From positions 858,501 to 922,500 of the forward strand of contig NZ_CP053590.1 in assembly GCF_013365535.1 (NCBI RefSeq): 64,000 bases of DNA, written 5' to 3'. Shown here in pieces: positions 1 to 6,607 of this stretch. The notes beneath the pieces are model-generated. The model saw nothing but the letters and a program-made list of their open reading frames with translations. It was not told where the DNA came from and ran no database searches. The position numbers and the translations under genes are program-made. The DNA is from Aquimarina sp. TRL1 (lineage in GTDB: Bacteria > Bacteroidota > Bacteroidia > Flavobacteriales > Flavobacteriaceae). Numbering within the stretch: the stretch's first letter is position 1; every line of letters starts with the position of its first letter.

Positions 1-68
1 TTTTTTAATGTTTTTTTTGACATTTTACTATTTTCTATTTTTCCTGACTTCTTTTTTAAAAAGAAGAA

Positions 69-89
69 GCCTCCATTACTTCTGGAGGC
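69..89 (-). terminator. Intrinsic terminator after the 76-aa gene
   Basis: A 7-bp perfect stem (69-75 with 83-89) and a 7-nt loop is followed, reading the minus strand, by a T-rich tract (51-66). It lies about 110 bp past the stop codon of the minus-strand gene at 198-428. Confidence 0.7.
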
Positions 90-100
90 CTGATCAAAAT

Positions 101-165
101 ACGGTGAAGGGACGTGTAATCAACTTTAGTTAGGGGGAAATTTTGGGGGAGTGTCCCTTCACTGT
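101..165. other. Long-loop hairpin with G-runs
   Basis: Positions 104-113 and 153-162 form a perfect 10-bp inverted repeat, extended by a G-T wobble and two more pairs. The loop of about 40 nt carries two runs of five G on the plus strand. It sits between the 76-aa gene and its terminator. Two hairpins further on (1156-1203 and 1297-1338) also have G5-G6 runs in their loops, so this may be a relative of that family. Its function is unknown. Confidence 0.5.
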
Positions 166-197
166 TTGACTGCTACCTACTTTACTTTATTTACTCA

Positions 198-428
198 TCA
201 TTCATTCTGGTAGTCATTTTCTTCCGAACCTTTTCCTTCATCTTCCAAAAGGTTCTTCTCATTATCTTCATCTGCTAATAGTTTCTCTATTTTCTCTATT
301 GTCGTAAGCTCTCTGGTTATTGACTCATTGCATCTTTTTTCACAAAAATCATATTTTCCTTTTCCTATCATTAACCAAACTACTCCTGCAATCACCAACA
401 TTCCTATTAACAGATTTGAAGTTCTCAT
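198..428 (-). CDS. Small single-pass membrane protein, 76 aa
   Basis: No family is recognised. Residues 5-22 are a hydrophobic segment that could be a membrane anchor or an uncleaved signal. The rest is soluble and becomes strongly acidic, with a Glu/Asp/Asn-rich last third. Two cysteines (in CEKRC) lie just after the membrane segment. The gene is probably real because it has a well-placed promoter: a TAnnTTTG -7 element at 469-476 gives a 5' leader of about 35 nt, with the regulatory box shared with two neighbouring operons 35 bp further upstream. It also has a terminator downstream. Its role is unknown; co-regulation with other envelope genes suggests an envelope function. Confidence 0.6.
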   Translation of the reverse strand: MRTSNLLIGMLVIAGVVWLMIGKGKYDFCEKRCNESITRELTTIEKIEKLLADEDNEKNLLEDEGKGSEENDYQNE

Positions 429-468
429 AACTAATATTTAATAGTGGTGTTTTATTTTTTCTACACTC

Positions 469-538
469 CAAAAATACGACACCAATCAGGCTCAAAATCT
501 GCTTTTCTGGGTGAAGCAGACAAATCCGTACCTGAACT
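469..538 (-). promoter_or_regulatory. Promoter of the 76-aa gene with 21-bp-spaced boxes
   Basis: On the minus strand a TATTTTTG (TAnnTTTG, Bacteroidota -7) lies at 469-476. A box reading GTGAAGC on the plus strand is at 511-517, and a weaker copy, CTGAACT, at 532-538, exactly 21 bp on. The first box starts 35 bp beyond the -7 element, the same distance as in the promoters at 2185-2275 and 4158-4248. The context TGGGTGAAGCAG is identical to the proximal box at 2227. A third repeat expected at 553 is poor (4 of 7). Confidence 0.6.
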
Positions 539-693
539 ATCCTATAAGAACAGTCAACCGTTTTTTATCAATAGAAGTTTTATTCCACATCCTATTATGT
601 TTCTCTTTTTGTGTTTTCTGACACATCGTATTCTATGCATATCTTTTATCCTTAATAATAAATATTCTTATATCCCTACTGACTACAAAAAAA

Positions 694-725
694 TACCGGA
701 AGCTATTTAGAATTTGCTTCCGGTA
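694..725 (-). repeat. Hairpin module 1 of the array (terminator-like)
   Basis: A 10-bp perfect stem (694-703 with 716-725, TACCGGAAGC) is followed on the minus strand by seven T. A second small palindrome (752-768) followed by T6 lies on its minus-strand upstream side. The plus-strand context after the stem is the shared CCAATCCAATTATGAAAAAA. This is one of six related modules between 690 and 1340. Confidence 0.6.
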
Positions 726-845
726 ATTAACCAATCCAATTATGAAAAAATATGTACGACTCGTACATGAATTTTATATTTCTTAATCATTGCTTTGTAT
801 CCAATCCGATAATATTTCAGCAACTTGTTTTGTTTTTAAAAATTA

Positions 846-873
846 CCGGAGGCGCCCTTTACTTCACCTCCGG
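846..873 (-). repeat. Hairpin module 2 of the array (terminator-like)
   Basis: Stem CCGGAGG/CCTCCGG (846-852 with 867-873) with T5 following on the minus strand. The plus-strand flank repeats CCAATCCAATTATGAAAAAA, and a small palindrome (902-918) with T8 on the minus strand follows. Confidence 0.6.
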
Positions 874-940
874 CAATCAACCAATCCAATTATGAAAAAA
901 AATGTACTACCTGTACATATGTTTTTATCTTTTTTAAAAA

Positions 941-978
941 CTGCCGGAGATGCCCTTTCCCTTATTTATCTCCGGCAG
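941..978 (-). repeat. Hairpin module 3 of the array (terminator-like)
   Basis: A 10-bp stem (941-950 with 969-978, CTGCCGGAGA) is followed on the minus strand by T5. The plus-strand flank is the shared CCAACCCAATTATGAAA. Confidence 0.6.
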
Positions 979-1051
979 CTTACCAACCCAATTATGAAAT
1001 AATTACTTACCTCTTATTTTTATGTTTTTCACGGTTTTCTTTTCTTAAGAA

Positions 1052-1087
1052 ACTACCAGAGAATTCTCTTTACTACTCTCTGGTAGT
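1052..1087 (-). repeat. Hairpin module 4 of the array (terminator-like)
   Basis: An 11-bp stem (1052-1062 with 1077-1087, ACTACCAGAGA) has a stem sequence different from its neighbours but keeps perfect pairing. The plus-strand flank is CCAACCTAATTATTATGAAA followed by the AATTACTTACTA that also ends the neighbouring lipoprotein gene. Confidence 0.6.
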
Positions 1088-1155
1088 CACCAACCTAATT
1101 ATTATGAAAAAAAATTACTTACTATTTTTTAATGCCCCCTCTCTACTTTAAAAAA

Positions 1156-1203
1156 AGCCACTGGAAATGTTTGTGGGGGGAATACATTGTGATTCCAGTG
1201 GCT
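1156..1203 (-). repeat. Hairpin module 5 of the array (terminator-like)
   Basis: An 11-bp stem (1156-1166 with 1193-1203, AGCCACTGGAA) with an ATGT/ACAT inner pairing encloses a loop containing a G6 run. T7 follows on the minus strand. The flank again carries AATTATTATGAAAAAA. Confidence 0.6.
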
Positions 1204-1296
1204 TACTCACTTAATTATTATGAAAAAAATTACTTACTATTTCTTTATGCATCCCCTCTCTTTTCTTTATTACTGATTCTTTTTCTTTAAAAACAA

Positions 1297-1338
1297 TCAC
1301 CGGAGATGTTTGTGGGGGAAATACATATCCTCCGGTGA
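1297..1338 (-). terminator. Terminator of the lipoprotein gene; hairpin module 6
   Basis: A 9-bp stem (1297-1305 with 1330-1338, TCACCGGAG) begins 30 bp past the lipoprotein stop codon at 1368 and is followed on the minus strand by ATTGTTTTT. It is the gene-proximal member of the six-module array, and its loop has a G5 run on the plus strand like module 5. Confidence 0.65.
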
Positions 1339-1367
1339 TTTGCTAACCTAATTATTATGAAAAAAAA

Positions 1368-1997
1368 TTACTTACTCACTAACGCTTCTACAATCTCTTT
1401 CGAGAACTCTCTCGACACTGAGGTAAGCTGTTTCGGATTATCAATTTCTGTAATCATCACTGATAACAATTGCTTTTCCTTTTCTTCTTTCAGATCATAT
1501 ACCAATGTCTCGAGCACAAAGCTTCTTTTTATTGTTTTTATGACTTCTTCTGGTGTTGATTTTGTATACAGTACACTATCTCCTGATCTGAAGGGTCTAT
1601 AAAACAAAGGGTATGATTTTGTTTCATAGGTTGTTTTTACAGCTTTTTTATACTCCTTTCGATCCCTGAGTACCGTAAGAAATAAAATATCAGCTCCTCT
1701 TCGTATCAAACTATTTTTTATCCGTACAACCTCTCTATTATCTAAGTTGTTTAATCTTGATAGTTCCGGCATCACTAAATAACTCTCAAGTGCGATATAC
1801 CCTTCTTTATTTAAAGCTGTCGTGATATCTCTCTCGAACTGCTTTCTTATATCTGTATCTGTTGTTTTACTAACAACGACTACATTTTCTTTTTTCCAGT
1901 CTGTAGTTTGGCTTCTATTCCATGTCTTAGTTACATCTACCGATGAACAACTACAGTACAACAATGCGATTACACTTACCCCTGCTAACCTTAACAT
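1368..1997 (-). CDS. Exported lipoprotein of unknown function, 209 aa
   Basis: The start chosen is the ATG at 1997, preceded by AGAGGG. A longer frame begins only at a TTG at 2039 and would overlap the small gene upstream. From this ATG the protein opens with a short hydrophobic stretch ending LLYCSCSS, a plausible lipoprotein signal. The body looks like a mixed alpha/beta domain: a strand-like NVVVVSKT, a helix with RKQFERDITTAL, then ADILFLTVL. This resembles small LpoB/DUF4136-like envelope lipoproteins, but I cannot confirm the family. It forms an operon with the 49-aa gene 11 bp upstream, under a promoter shared with two other units. Confidence 0.7.
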   Translation of the reverse strand: MLRLAGVSVIALLYCSCSSVDVTKTWNRSQTTDWKKENVVVVSKTTDTDIRKQFERDITTALNKEGYIALESYLVMPELSRLNNLDNREVVRIKNSLIRRGADILFLTVLRDRKEYKKAVKTTYETKSYPLFYRPFRSGDSVLYTKSTPEEVIKTIKRSFVLETLVYDLKEEKEKQLLSVMITEIDNPKQLTSVSREFSKEIVEALVSK

Positions 1998-2008
1998 CCC
2001 TCTATATT

Positions 2009-2158
2009 TTAGTTTCTTTTTTCTATTTGTGAAAAACAAAAAACATAACCTTCTGTTTCCTCTATAAAAACAGTTTTCTTTTCTGGTTTAAAAACGGTAG
2101 AAATGCGTGCTAATACTTTTTCTATTTTTAGTTCTAAATTCGATTGTAATGTTTTCAT
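2009..2158 (-). CDS. Small protein, 49 aa, first gene of the lipoprotein operon
   Basis: An ATG at 2158 opens a 49-codon frame ending in TAA at 2009-2011. The protein starts MKTLQSNLELKIEK and ends CFSQIEKRN. It has no signal peptide and no recognised domain; the first half looks helical and the second half beta-like (KTVFIEETEGYVFCF). Support for its being real: AAAGG lies 9-10 nt before the ATG, the -7 element of a strong promoter (2185-2192) lies about 27 bp upstream, and its stop is 11 bp before the next start. It could be a regulatory or cytosolic partner of the lipoprotein, or a leader ORF. Confidence 0.6.
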   Translation of the reverse strand: MKTLQSNLELKIEKVLARISTVFKPEKKTVFIEETEGYVFCFSQIEKRN

Positions 2159-2184
2159 TGTTATATCCTTTTGTTTTGTTTACA

Positions 2185-2275
2185 CAAAGGTATCACTGCT
2201 ATCCCCTTTGTTTAAGGGCTTTTTGGGTGAAGCAGCCTATTTTGACGGTGAAGTTTCCTTTTTAGACAGTGAAGT
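2185..2275 (-). promoter_or_regulatory. Promoter with three 21-bp-spaced boxes, small ORF-lipoprotein operon
   Basis: On the minus strand TACCTTTG (TAnnTTTG) is at 2185-2192. On the plus strand GTGAAGC (2227-2233), GTGAAGT (2248-2254) and GTGAAGT (2269-2275) repeat at exactly 21 bp. The nearest box starts 35 bp beyond the -7 element. No -33 TTG is evident, which fits an activator-dependent promoter. Spacing by two helical turns is what a dimer of LytTR-type DNA-binding domains uses; that link is inference. Confidence 0.7.
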
Positions 2276-2644
2276 GTTTTTCTGATTTTACAATCAGAAT
2301 CTGGCATCGGTTTTTTCAAAAACAACAATGCTTTTATTGTTTATTACTTTTATATAACAAGCTAGACTGTATCCCATTGCCTTCTTTTCTTAGAAACCTT
2401 GCTTTTTATATAAAGGCTTTGGAGTAAGCTGAAGAATATTTACGTCTCTTTATAAGAAAAGGCTGTTTCTAAAATAAGAAACAGCCTTTTCTGTCATACA
2501 ACAGGGATATTCTGGATTTATATATAATAGAACAGAACTACCCGCAGTAAATACACACTCTACTCTTCTGAGAATTAATATTAATTTCGAGACTCGTCAC
2601 AAAGTAATTACATCACGATTATCGAGTTAATAATAACAATAAAA
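2276..2644. other. Intergenic stretch with one perfect hairpin, no gene seen
   Basis: This AT-rich stretch lies between the upstream boxes of the lipoprotein operon and the terminator at 2645. No credible coding region was found. It contains a perfect 16-bp inverted repeat, 2455-2470 with 2477-2492, with a 6-nt loop. Confidence 0.5.
2455..2492. repeat. Perfect 16-bp hairpin
   Basis: AGAAAAGGCTGTTTCT (2455-2470) pairs fully with 2477-2492 across a 6-nt loop. Both outer flanks give T-rich tails, so it could terminate transcription in either direction. It is not close behind any gene: the nearest gene end, at 2709, already has its own terminator. Confidence 0.55.
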
Positions 2645-2673
2645 AACCTTTCGAGGGATGCTCCCGAAAGGTT
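2645..2673 (-). terminator. Intrinsic terminator of the DUF6515-like operon
   Basis: The stem AACCTTTCG (2645-2653) pairs with 2665-2673 and is followed on the minus strand by T6. It lies 36 bp past the stop of the charged exported protein. Confidence 0.8.
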
Positions 2674-2708
2674 CACAACTTACTAGTTGTATTCACACAG
2701 ATAATAAA

Positions 2709-3437
2709 TTACCATCTTCTCTTTTTAGGAGAGTCATACTCATTCCTCTCTTCTCTGTCATCTTTTCGTTCTCTTCTATCTTCTCTTCCCTCCCTTTTAT
2801 CTTCATTAATCTCTCTCTGAGTGGCTACTACATCTGCTCTCAAGGTTTCCAAAAATTCGTTTAACAGCTTTCTGTTTACTCTAGACTTTTCTATTCCTCT
2901 TGCATCAAATGAGAAATTAACTGTCTTCATGGTTTTCAGAATAACGGCTTGTCTATCCGCTCTTTTTATTTGATTTTCAAAATCTCTTATATCGTCTTTT
3001 CGATCTCTTTTATCATCTCTGGTATTTGCTCTGTCTCTCGCCAGGTCTTTTTTATCATCCTTATGGTCATAGCGCCCTCTATTCGAATCTTTCACATCAT
3101 CTCTCACTTCTCTTCTTTCTGATCGTACTTCTTGCGAACTTTGCGCTATTTCTCTTCTGGCTCTTTTTGCTTTTTCTTCACTCTGACGTACTTCTCTCGC
3201 CATGTCTGTTAACAAATCTGCTTTTAGGGTATTGATTTTTCCATCTCTGGCATCGAATGAGCGATTAAACACTTCCATTTTTACTTTGAAAGCTTCCAAT
3301 TCCCTAAGATCTCTATCCAGATCTCTTTTTCCCTGATTAATTTGTGCCCTGTTTTGTACGGCTTCTCTTCCGTTTTGTGCTTGTACTGTTGCACCTAACA
3401 TCATTAGTGTGATTACGATACTCCCTGAAATTCTCAT
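2709..3437 (-). CDS. Highly charged exported helical protein, 242 aa
   Basis: Residues 1-20 form a signal peptide ending AQA-type (TVQAQ). The mature part is almost entirely helix-forming and extremely rich in Asp, Glu, Lys and Arg, with many DRD, KDD and RED steps, notably at 105-150 and 210-240. Hydrophobic residues are sparse in those parts, so it may be a single long charged helix rather than a classical coiled coil. Two better-ordered segments (about 45-80 and 165-205) each contain F-S-F-D-A-R or a close variant (FNRSFDARDG and NFSFDARGIE), suggesting an internal duplication. No family is recognised. It is 26 bp downstream of the DUF6515-like gene and shares its promoter and terminator. 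Confidence 0.7.
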   Translation of the reverse strand: MRISGSIVITLMMLGATVQAQNGREAVQNRAQINQGKRDLDRDLRELEAFKVKMEVFNRSFDARDGKINTLKADLLTDMAREVRQSEEKAKRARREIAQSSQEVRSERREVRDDVKDSNRGRYDHKDDKKDLARDRANTRDDKRDRKDDIRDFENQIKRADRQAVILKTMKTVNFSFDARGIEKSRVNRKLLNEFLETLRADVVATQREINEDKREGREDRRERKDDREERNEYDSPKKRRW

Positions 3438-3463
3438 TTTTTTATTTTTTATAGTTTTTGCAA

Positions 3464-4105
3464 TTAATTCTCTTCATTTTCTTTTACATAGACCACTTTA
3501 TATCCTTTTCTTTCCTGATCCAACGTAACTTTCTTGTACATAACATCATTGTATTCATAAAATACATTGCCATCGATCATCACTTCTTCTGCATCTGCTG
3601 ATATTTCTGAAACAATGGTATCTACCGGTGGCTGTATGACTTCATACCGTTCCTCTTCTGTGGTAGCCCCCTGGATTTCCGTGTAATAAATCCCAGAATG
3701 GTAGTACATTACTGAGGGACCTACTACTACTCTTACATGTCCTACTGGTAAGACCGCGATGCGTACTCCCACTGGTGGCAATACTGCGATATACCCATCA
3801 TTATATATAGTATAATACAACCCAGCATAGAAGAAGTACGGTAAACCTCTGTATACAACGCGAACATGATGCGCTGGTAATGTTCTGATTACTCTTCTGT
3901 GTCGGGGATATCTGTAATGCGGGTTTCTATAAATCGGCTGTGTTCTGTAGCGTCCTCCTTTATAATGATTCGTTCCTACATGATTTCCTCCTCTATGAGA
4001 AGTTTTCACACCTCTGTTTCCTGACCTTCCTTGTGCCTGAAGATCCTGACCAGCCAAACAGCTTATGATAATGATAATTCCGATAATTCTTTTTATTGCC
4101 TTCAT
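3464..4105 (-). CDS. DUF6515-family exported protein, 213 aa
   Basis: A signal peptide (about 1-24, ending LQAQG) is followed by a basic His/Arg/Gly/Tyr-rich stretch (26-75). The core (about 76-150) is Tyr/Val/Pro-rich, with LPYFFYAGLYYTIYNDGYI and paired LPVGHVRVVV-type strands. This pattern, a short Y-x-Y box then a V-x-x-P box, is what I associate with DUF6515 in Bacteroidota. The last part (165-213) repeats the theme NVFYEYNDVMYKKV. The molecular function is unknown; it is presumably periplasmic or outer-membrane-associated. It is the first gene of a two-gene operon with the charged protein downstream. Confidence 0.7.
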   Translation of the reverse strand: MKAIKRIIGIIIIISCLAGQDLQAQGRSGNRGVKTSHRGGNHVGTNHYKGGRYRTQPIYRNPHYRYPRHRRVIRTLPAHHVRVVYRGLPYFFYAGLYYTIYNDGYIAVLPPVGVRIAVLPVGHVRVVVGPSVMYYHSGIYYTEIQGATTEEERYEVIQPPVDTIVSEISADAEEVMIDGNVFYEYNDVMYKKVTLDQERKGYKVVYVKENEEN

Positions 4106-4157
4106 AACTACTAGGGTTTAAATATTTGTGAAATCAATTTCTTTGAATTTCTTTACA

Positions 4158-4248
4158 CAAAAGTACCCTGGCTTACCGGTTTATCTGGGAAGGAAATAAG
4201 TGAATTAAATAAAATTAGCTGTGAAGTGTACTTTTCTGGTTGTGAAGT
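4158..4248 (-). promoter_or_regulatory. Promoter with three 21-bp-spaced boxes, DUF6515 operon
   Basis: On the minus strand TACTTTTG (TAnnTTTG) is at 4158-4165. On the plus strand GTGAATT (4200-4206), GTGAAGT (4221-4227) and GTGAAGT (4242-4248) repeat at exactly 21 bp, the nearest starting 35 bp beyond the -7 element. This is the same geometry as at 2185-2275. Both promoters also share TGTGTAAA just downstream of the -7 element. The predicted leader is about 45 nt. Confidence 0.7.
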
Positions 4249-4267
4249 ACAAGCGGTAAATCTATCT

Positions 4268-5293
4268 CTATTGCTTATAGAACTCAGCAGTTCCTATTTT
4301 TCCATGCCTGAGAATAGAAATCGAGATTTTTTCTCCTTTTTTGAATTCTTTTAACTTCTTTTTTATCAGATATCCAGAGTTATCATCTGTAAAAGGAATT
4401 CCTGCAATTTGCAGGATTACATCTCCTCCCAGTAGTAATTCAACTCCGTCAATTACAGCAGGAACATACCCTCCTTGTAATCCCAATTTACTGGCTGCTC
4501 CCTGAGTTGCTGTACTAAGCACCAGCAGCCCTGATTCCTGAGGAACATTTAACGCTTTGGCAACATTTCCTGTGATTAAAAGCCCTTCCATCCCTGTCCA
4601 TATGTTCTCTTCTTCGGATAGCAGTTTTTGGGCAATATTAGAAGATACGGCAAATCCAATACCACTAAACCCTCCCGATGCTGAGTAAATTCTACTGGCA
4701 ATTCCAATAACTTCTCCTTTCATATTAAACATAGGTCCTCCAGAGTTTCCTGGATTTATGGCCGCATCAGTTTGTAAAAACTCTATCTTTACAAAATCAT
4801 TACTCCTGTGATCAGGCACATAACGTCCACTTATAATTCCTCTGGATAAAGATTGTTTAAACCCGTGAGGGGCTCCCAAAACAAAAACATCTTCCCCTAT
4901 TAATGTTTTATCGGAATCTCCAATAGTTGCGACTTTTTTATTTTTTAACTGGAAATTATTTTTGATTTGTAATAAAGCTACATCTGCCTGAGGATTAGAA
5001 GAAACAATTGTCGCTTCATAAATATCTCCATCCACAAATTCTACTGAAACTACTTCTGCCGATTGTACTACATGTGCTGCTGTCCAGATTTTTCCATCTT
5101 CAGAGATTAATACTCCAGATCCCTGAGAAGATTCTTTGACTAATTGTCTGTTACTCCCATTCGATTCTGTTCCGACACTAATAATTTCTATTACAACCAC
5201 AGAGGAATTTACTTTCTTATATAAGTCCGATAATTTCTGAGCCTGTACGGATACTACAAACAATAAAAAGAATAGTAATTTCAGCAATTTCAT
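4268..5293 (-). CDS. HtrA/DegP-like trypsin-fold serine protease with PDZ, 341 aa
   Basis: The start at 5293 is preferred because it opens directly into a signal peptide (MKLLKLLFFLLFVVSVQAQ); an in-frame ATG at 5338 would put 15 polar residues in front. The protease domain spans about 25-230 with the full triad: His74 in TAAHVV, Asp104 in ADVALLQI and Ser184 in NPGNSGGP. A C-terminal PDZ-like region (about 235-335) contains GLLVLSTATQGAASKLGL and GDVILQIAG. With one PDZ it is nearer DegS-like than two-PDZ DegP. It should act in the periplasm on misfolded or regulatory proteins. It is divergent from the cyclase gene at 5447. No LytTR-like boxes were found upstream. Confidence 0.85.
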   Translation of the reverse strand: MKLLKLLFFLLFVVSVQAQKLSDLYKKVNSSVVVIEIISVGTESNGSNRQLVKESSQGSGVLISEDGKIWTAAHVVQSAEVVSVEFVDGDIYEATIVSSNPQADVALLQIKNNFQLKNKKVATIGDSDKTLIGEDVFVLGAPHGFKQSLSRGIISGRYVPDHRSNDFVKIEFLQTDAAINPGNSGGPMFNMKGEVIGIASRIYSASGGFSGIGFAVSSNIAQKLLSEEENIWTGMEGLLITGNVAKALNVPQESGLLVLSTATQGAASKLGLQGGYVPAVIDGVELLLGGDVILQIAGIPFTDDNSGYLIKKKLKEFKKGEKISISILRHGKIGTAEFYKQ

Positions 5294-5446
5294 CTCTCTG
5301 TATTTTTTGTCAAATATACTATAATTTGCTTGTGACATCCTAGAATCACTCTTTATAAAAAGCGGTTCTATCTATATTTTTTTTTAGCTGATAGATCTAG
5401 AAAATGTTTCGTAATTTCGCTCTTAGCCAAAAAATCCAGATAGGTC

Positions 5447-6523
5447 ATGATGACGAAAAAATGGTTTAGTAAAGTAACCACATTTGTAATAGGCTGGTTT
5501 ATTTCTTTATTTATATGGAGCATGACCAGAAAATATGGAATCAAGTCCTATTTAAGTGTTTTCGACATCGAATATTCTGCTTCTAATTCTTTTTTATATA
5601 TCGCTTTGATAGCTGTCATTTGCGGTATCTTATTTGGCAGTATTCAGCTTCTTAGTGAAGAATCTATTGCTAATAAGCAACGATCTTTTAGAAATATACT
5701 TATTAAGGGATTAGGGCTTCATGTCTTTATCATGATTCTTATATATCTGATTATTTATATACAGCTAAACCTAGCAATTGAGAAATTGGAAATACTATTT
5801 ATTGATTTTTTAACCAGTCCATTGATTTTGGTTAATCTTGGATATTCTATTGTCACTAATATTTTTATTGTAATCACGATTCACCTCGAAAAATTACTAG
5901 GGAAAGGAAATTTATTAAAATTAATTACCGGTCGTTTCTATCATCCACAGGAAGAAGAACGTGTTTTTATGTTTATAGATCTCACATCTTCTACTATGAT
6001 TGCAGAAGATTTAGGACATTTACAGTACAGTCGTTTTATCCAAGATTGTTTTCTGGATCTGGCTGTAGTAGAAAAGTATAATGCTGAAGTATATCAATAT
6101 GTAGGAGATGAAGCTGTATTAACCTGGAAAATGAATAAAACAGTTAATACCGATGCTTGTTTGTTAGCATTTTTTGCTTTCTCTAAGAGGTTACAAGATC
6201 GTACGTCTTATTATCAAAAAAACTACGGACATGTTCCTTTTTTTAAAGCTGGGGTGCATGGAGGTATCATTACTGTAGTAGAAATAGGAAGTATCAAACA
6301 TGAGATCGCATATCATGGAGATACTATTAATATTGCCTCCAGAGTTCAGGAACAGTGTAAGAAACAAGGGGTGTCTCTTCTGATTTCAAAGACGATTTTT
6401 GATCGAATTAAAAACCCTACTGTTTTTGAATTGATTAATACGGGAAATCCCTTATTAAAGGGCAAAAAAAATACAACTGAACTATATAGTGTATCGCTAA
6501 AAAATAACACTGTATTGGTTTAA
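5447..6523 (+). CDS. Membrane-bound class III adenylate cyclase, 358 aa
   Basis: The N-terminal half has about four membrane segments (around 11-26, 48-69, 84-106 and 123-146). The catalytic domain (about 170-350) carries the metal-binding aspartates Asp178 (FIDLTSST) and Asp221 (YVGDEAV) and the transition-state motif GDTINIASR (291-299). Lys284 in GSIKHEI occupies the place of the adenine-specifying lysine, so ATP is the likely substrate and cAMP the product. No other sensor domain is visible, so the membrane part may sense signals. An ATG one codon downstream is equally possible as a start. The gene is divergent from the HtrA-like gene and convergent with the OmpA gene. Confidence 0.85.
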   Translation: MMTKKWFSKVTTFVIGWFISLFIWSMTRKYGIKSYLSVFDIEYSASNSFLYIALIAVICGILFGSIQLLSEESIANKQRSFRNILIKGLGLHVFIMILIYLIIYIQLNLAIEKLEILFIDFLTSPLILVNLGYSIVTNIFIVITIHLEKLLGKGNLLKLITGRFYHPQEEERVFMFIDLTSSTMIAEDLGHLQYSRFIQDCFLDLAVVEKYNAEVYQYVGDEAVLTWKMNKTVNTDACLLAFFAFSKRLQDRTSYYQKNYGHVPFFKAGVHGGIITVVEIGSIKHEIAYHGDTINIASRVQEQCKKQGVSLLISKTIFDRIKNPTVFELINTGNPLLKGKKNTTELYSVSLKNNTVLV

Positions 6524-6607
6524 TAAAATGAGCTCAATATTGATAAACAGAACATTAGAGGAAATAAATATCATTTCAAAAGAAATTCCGCCACCTCTAA
6601 ATCTCGA

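Noticed and set aside
444..710. 88-aa plus-strand frame
   Set aside because: It runs antisense through the promoter boxes and -7 element of the 76-aa gene and has no protein-like features.
790..1002. 70-aa plus-strand frame
   Set aside because: It reads straight through two hairpin modules and repeats their flanks (TNPIMK twice); it is a product of the repeated array.
1998..2039. Longer start for the lipoprotein gene at a TTG (2039)
   Set aside because: It would overlap the 49-aa gene and put a basic stretch before the lipoprotein signal; the ATG at 1997 gives a normal signal peptide.
2103..2285. 60-aa plus-strand frame
   Set aside because: It is antisense to the 49-aa gene and its promoter boxes; no independent support.
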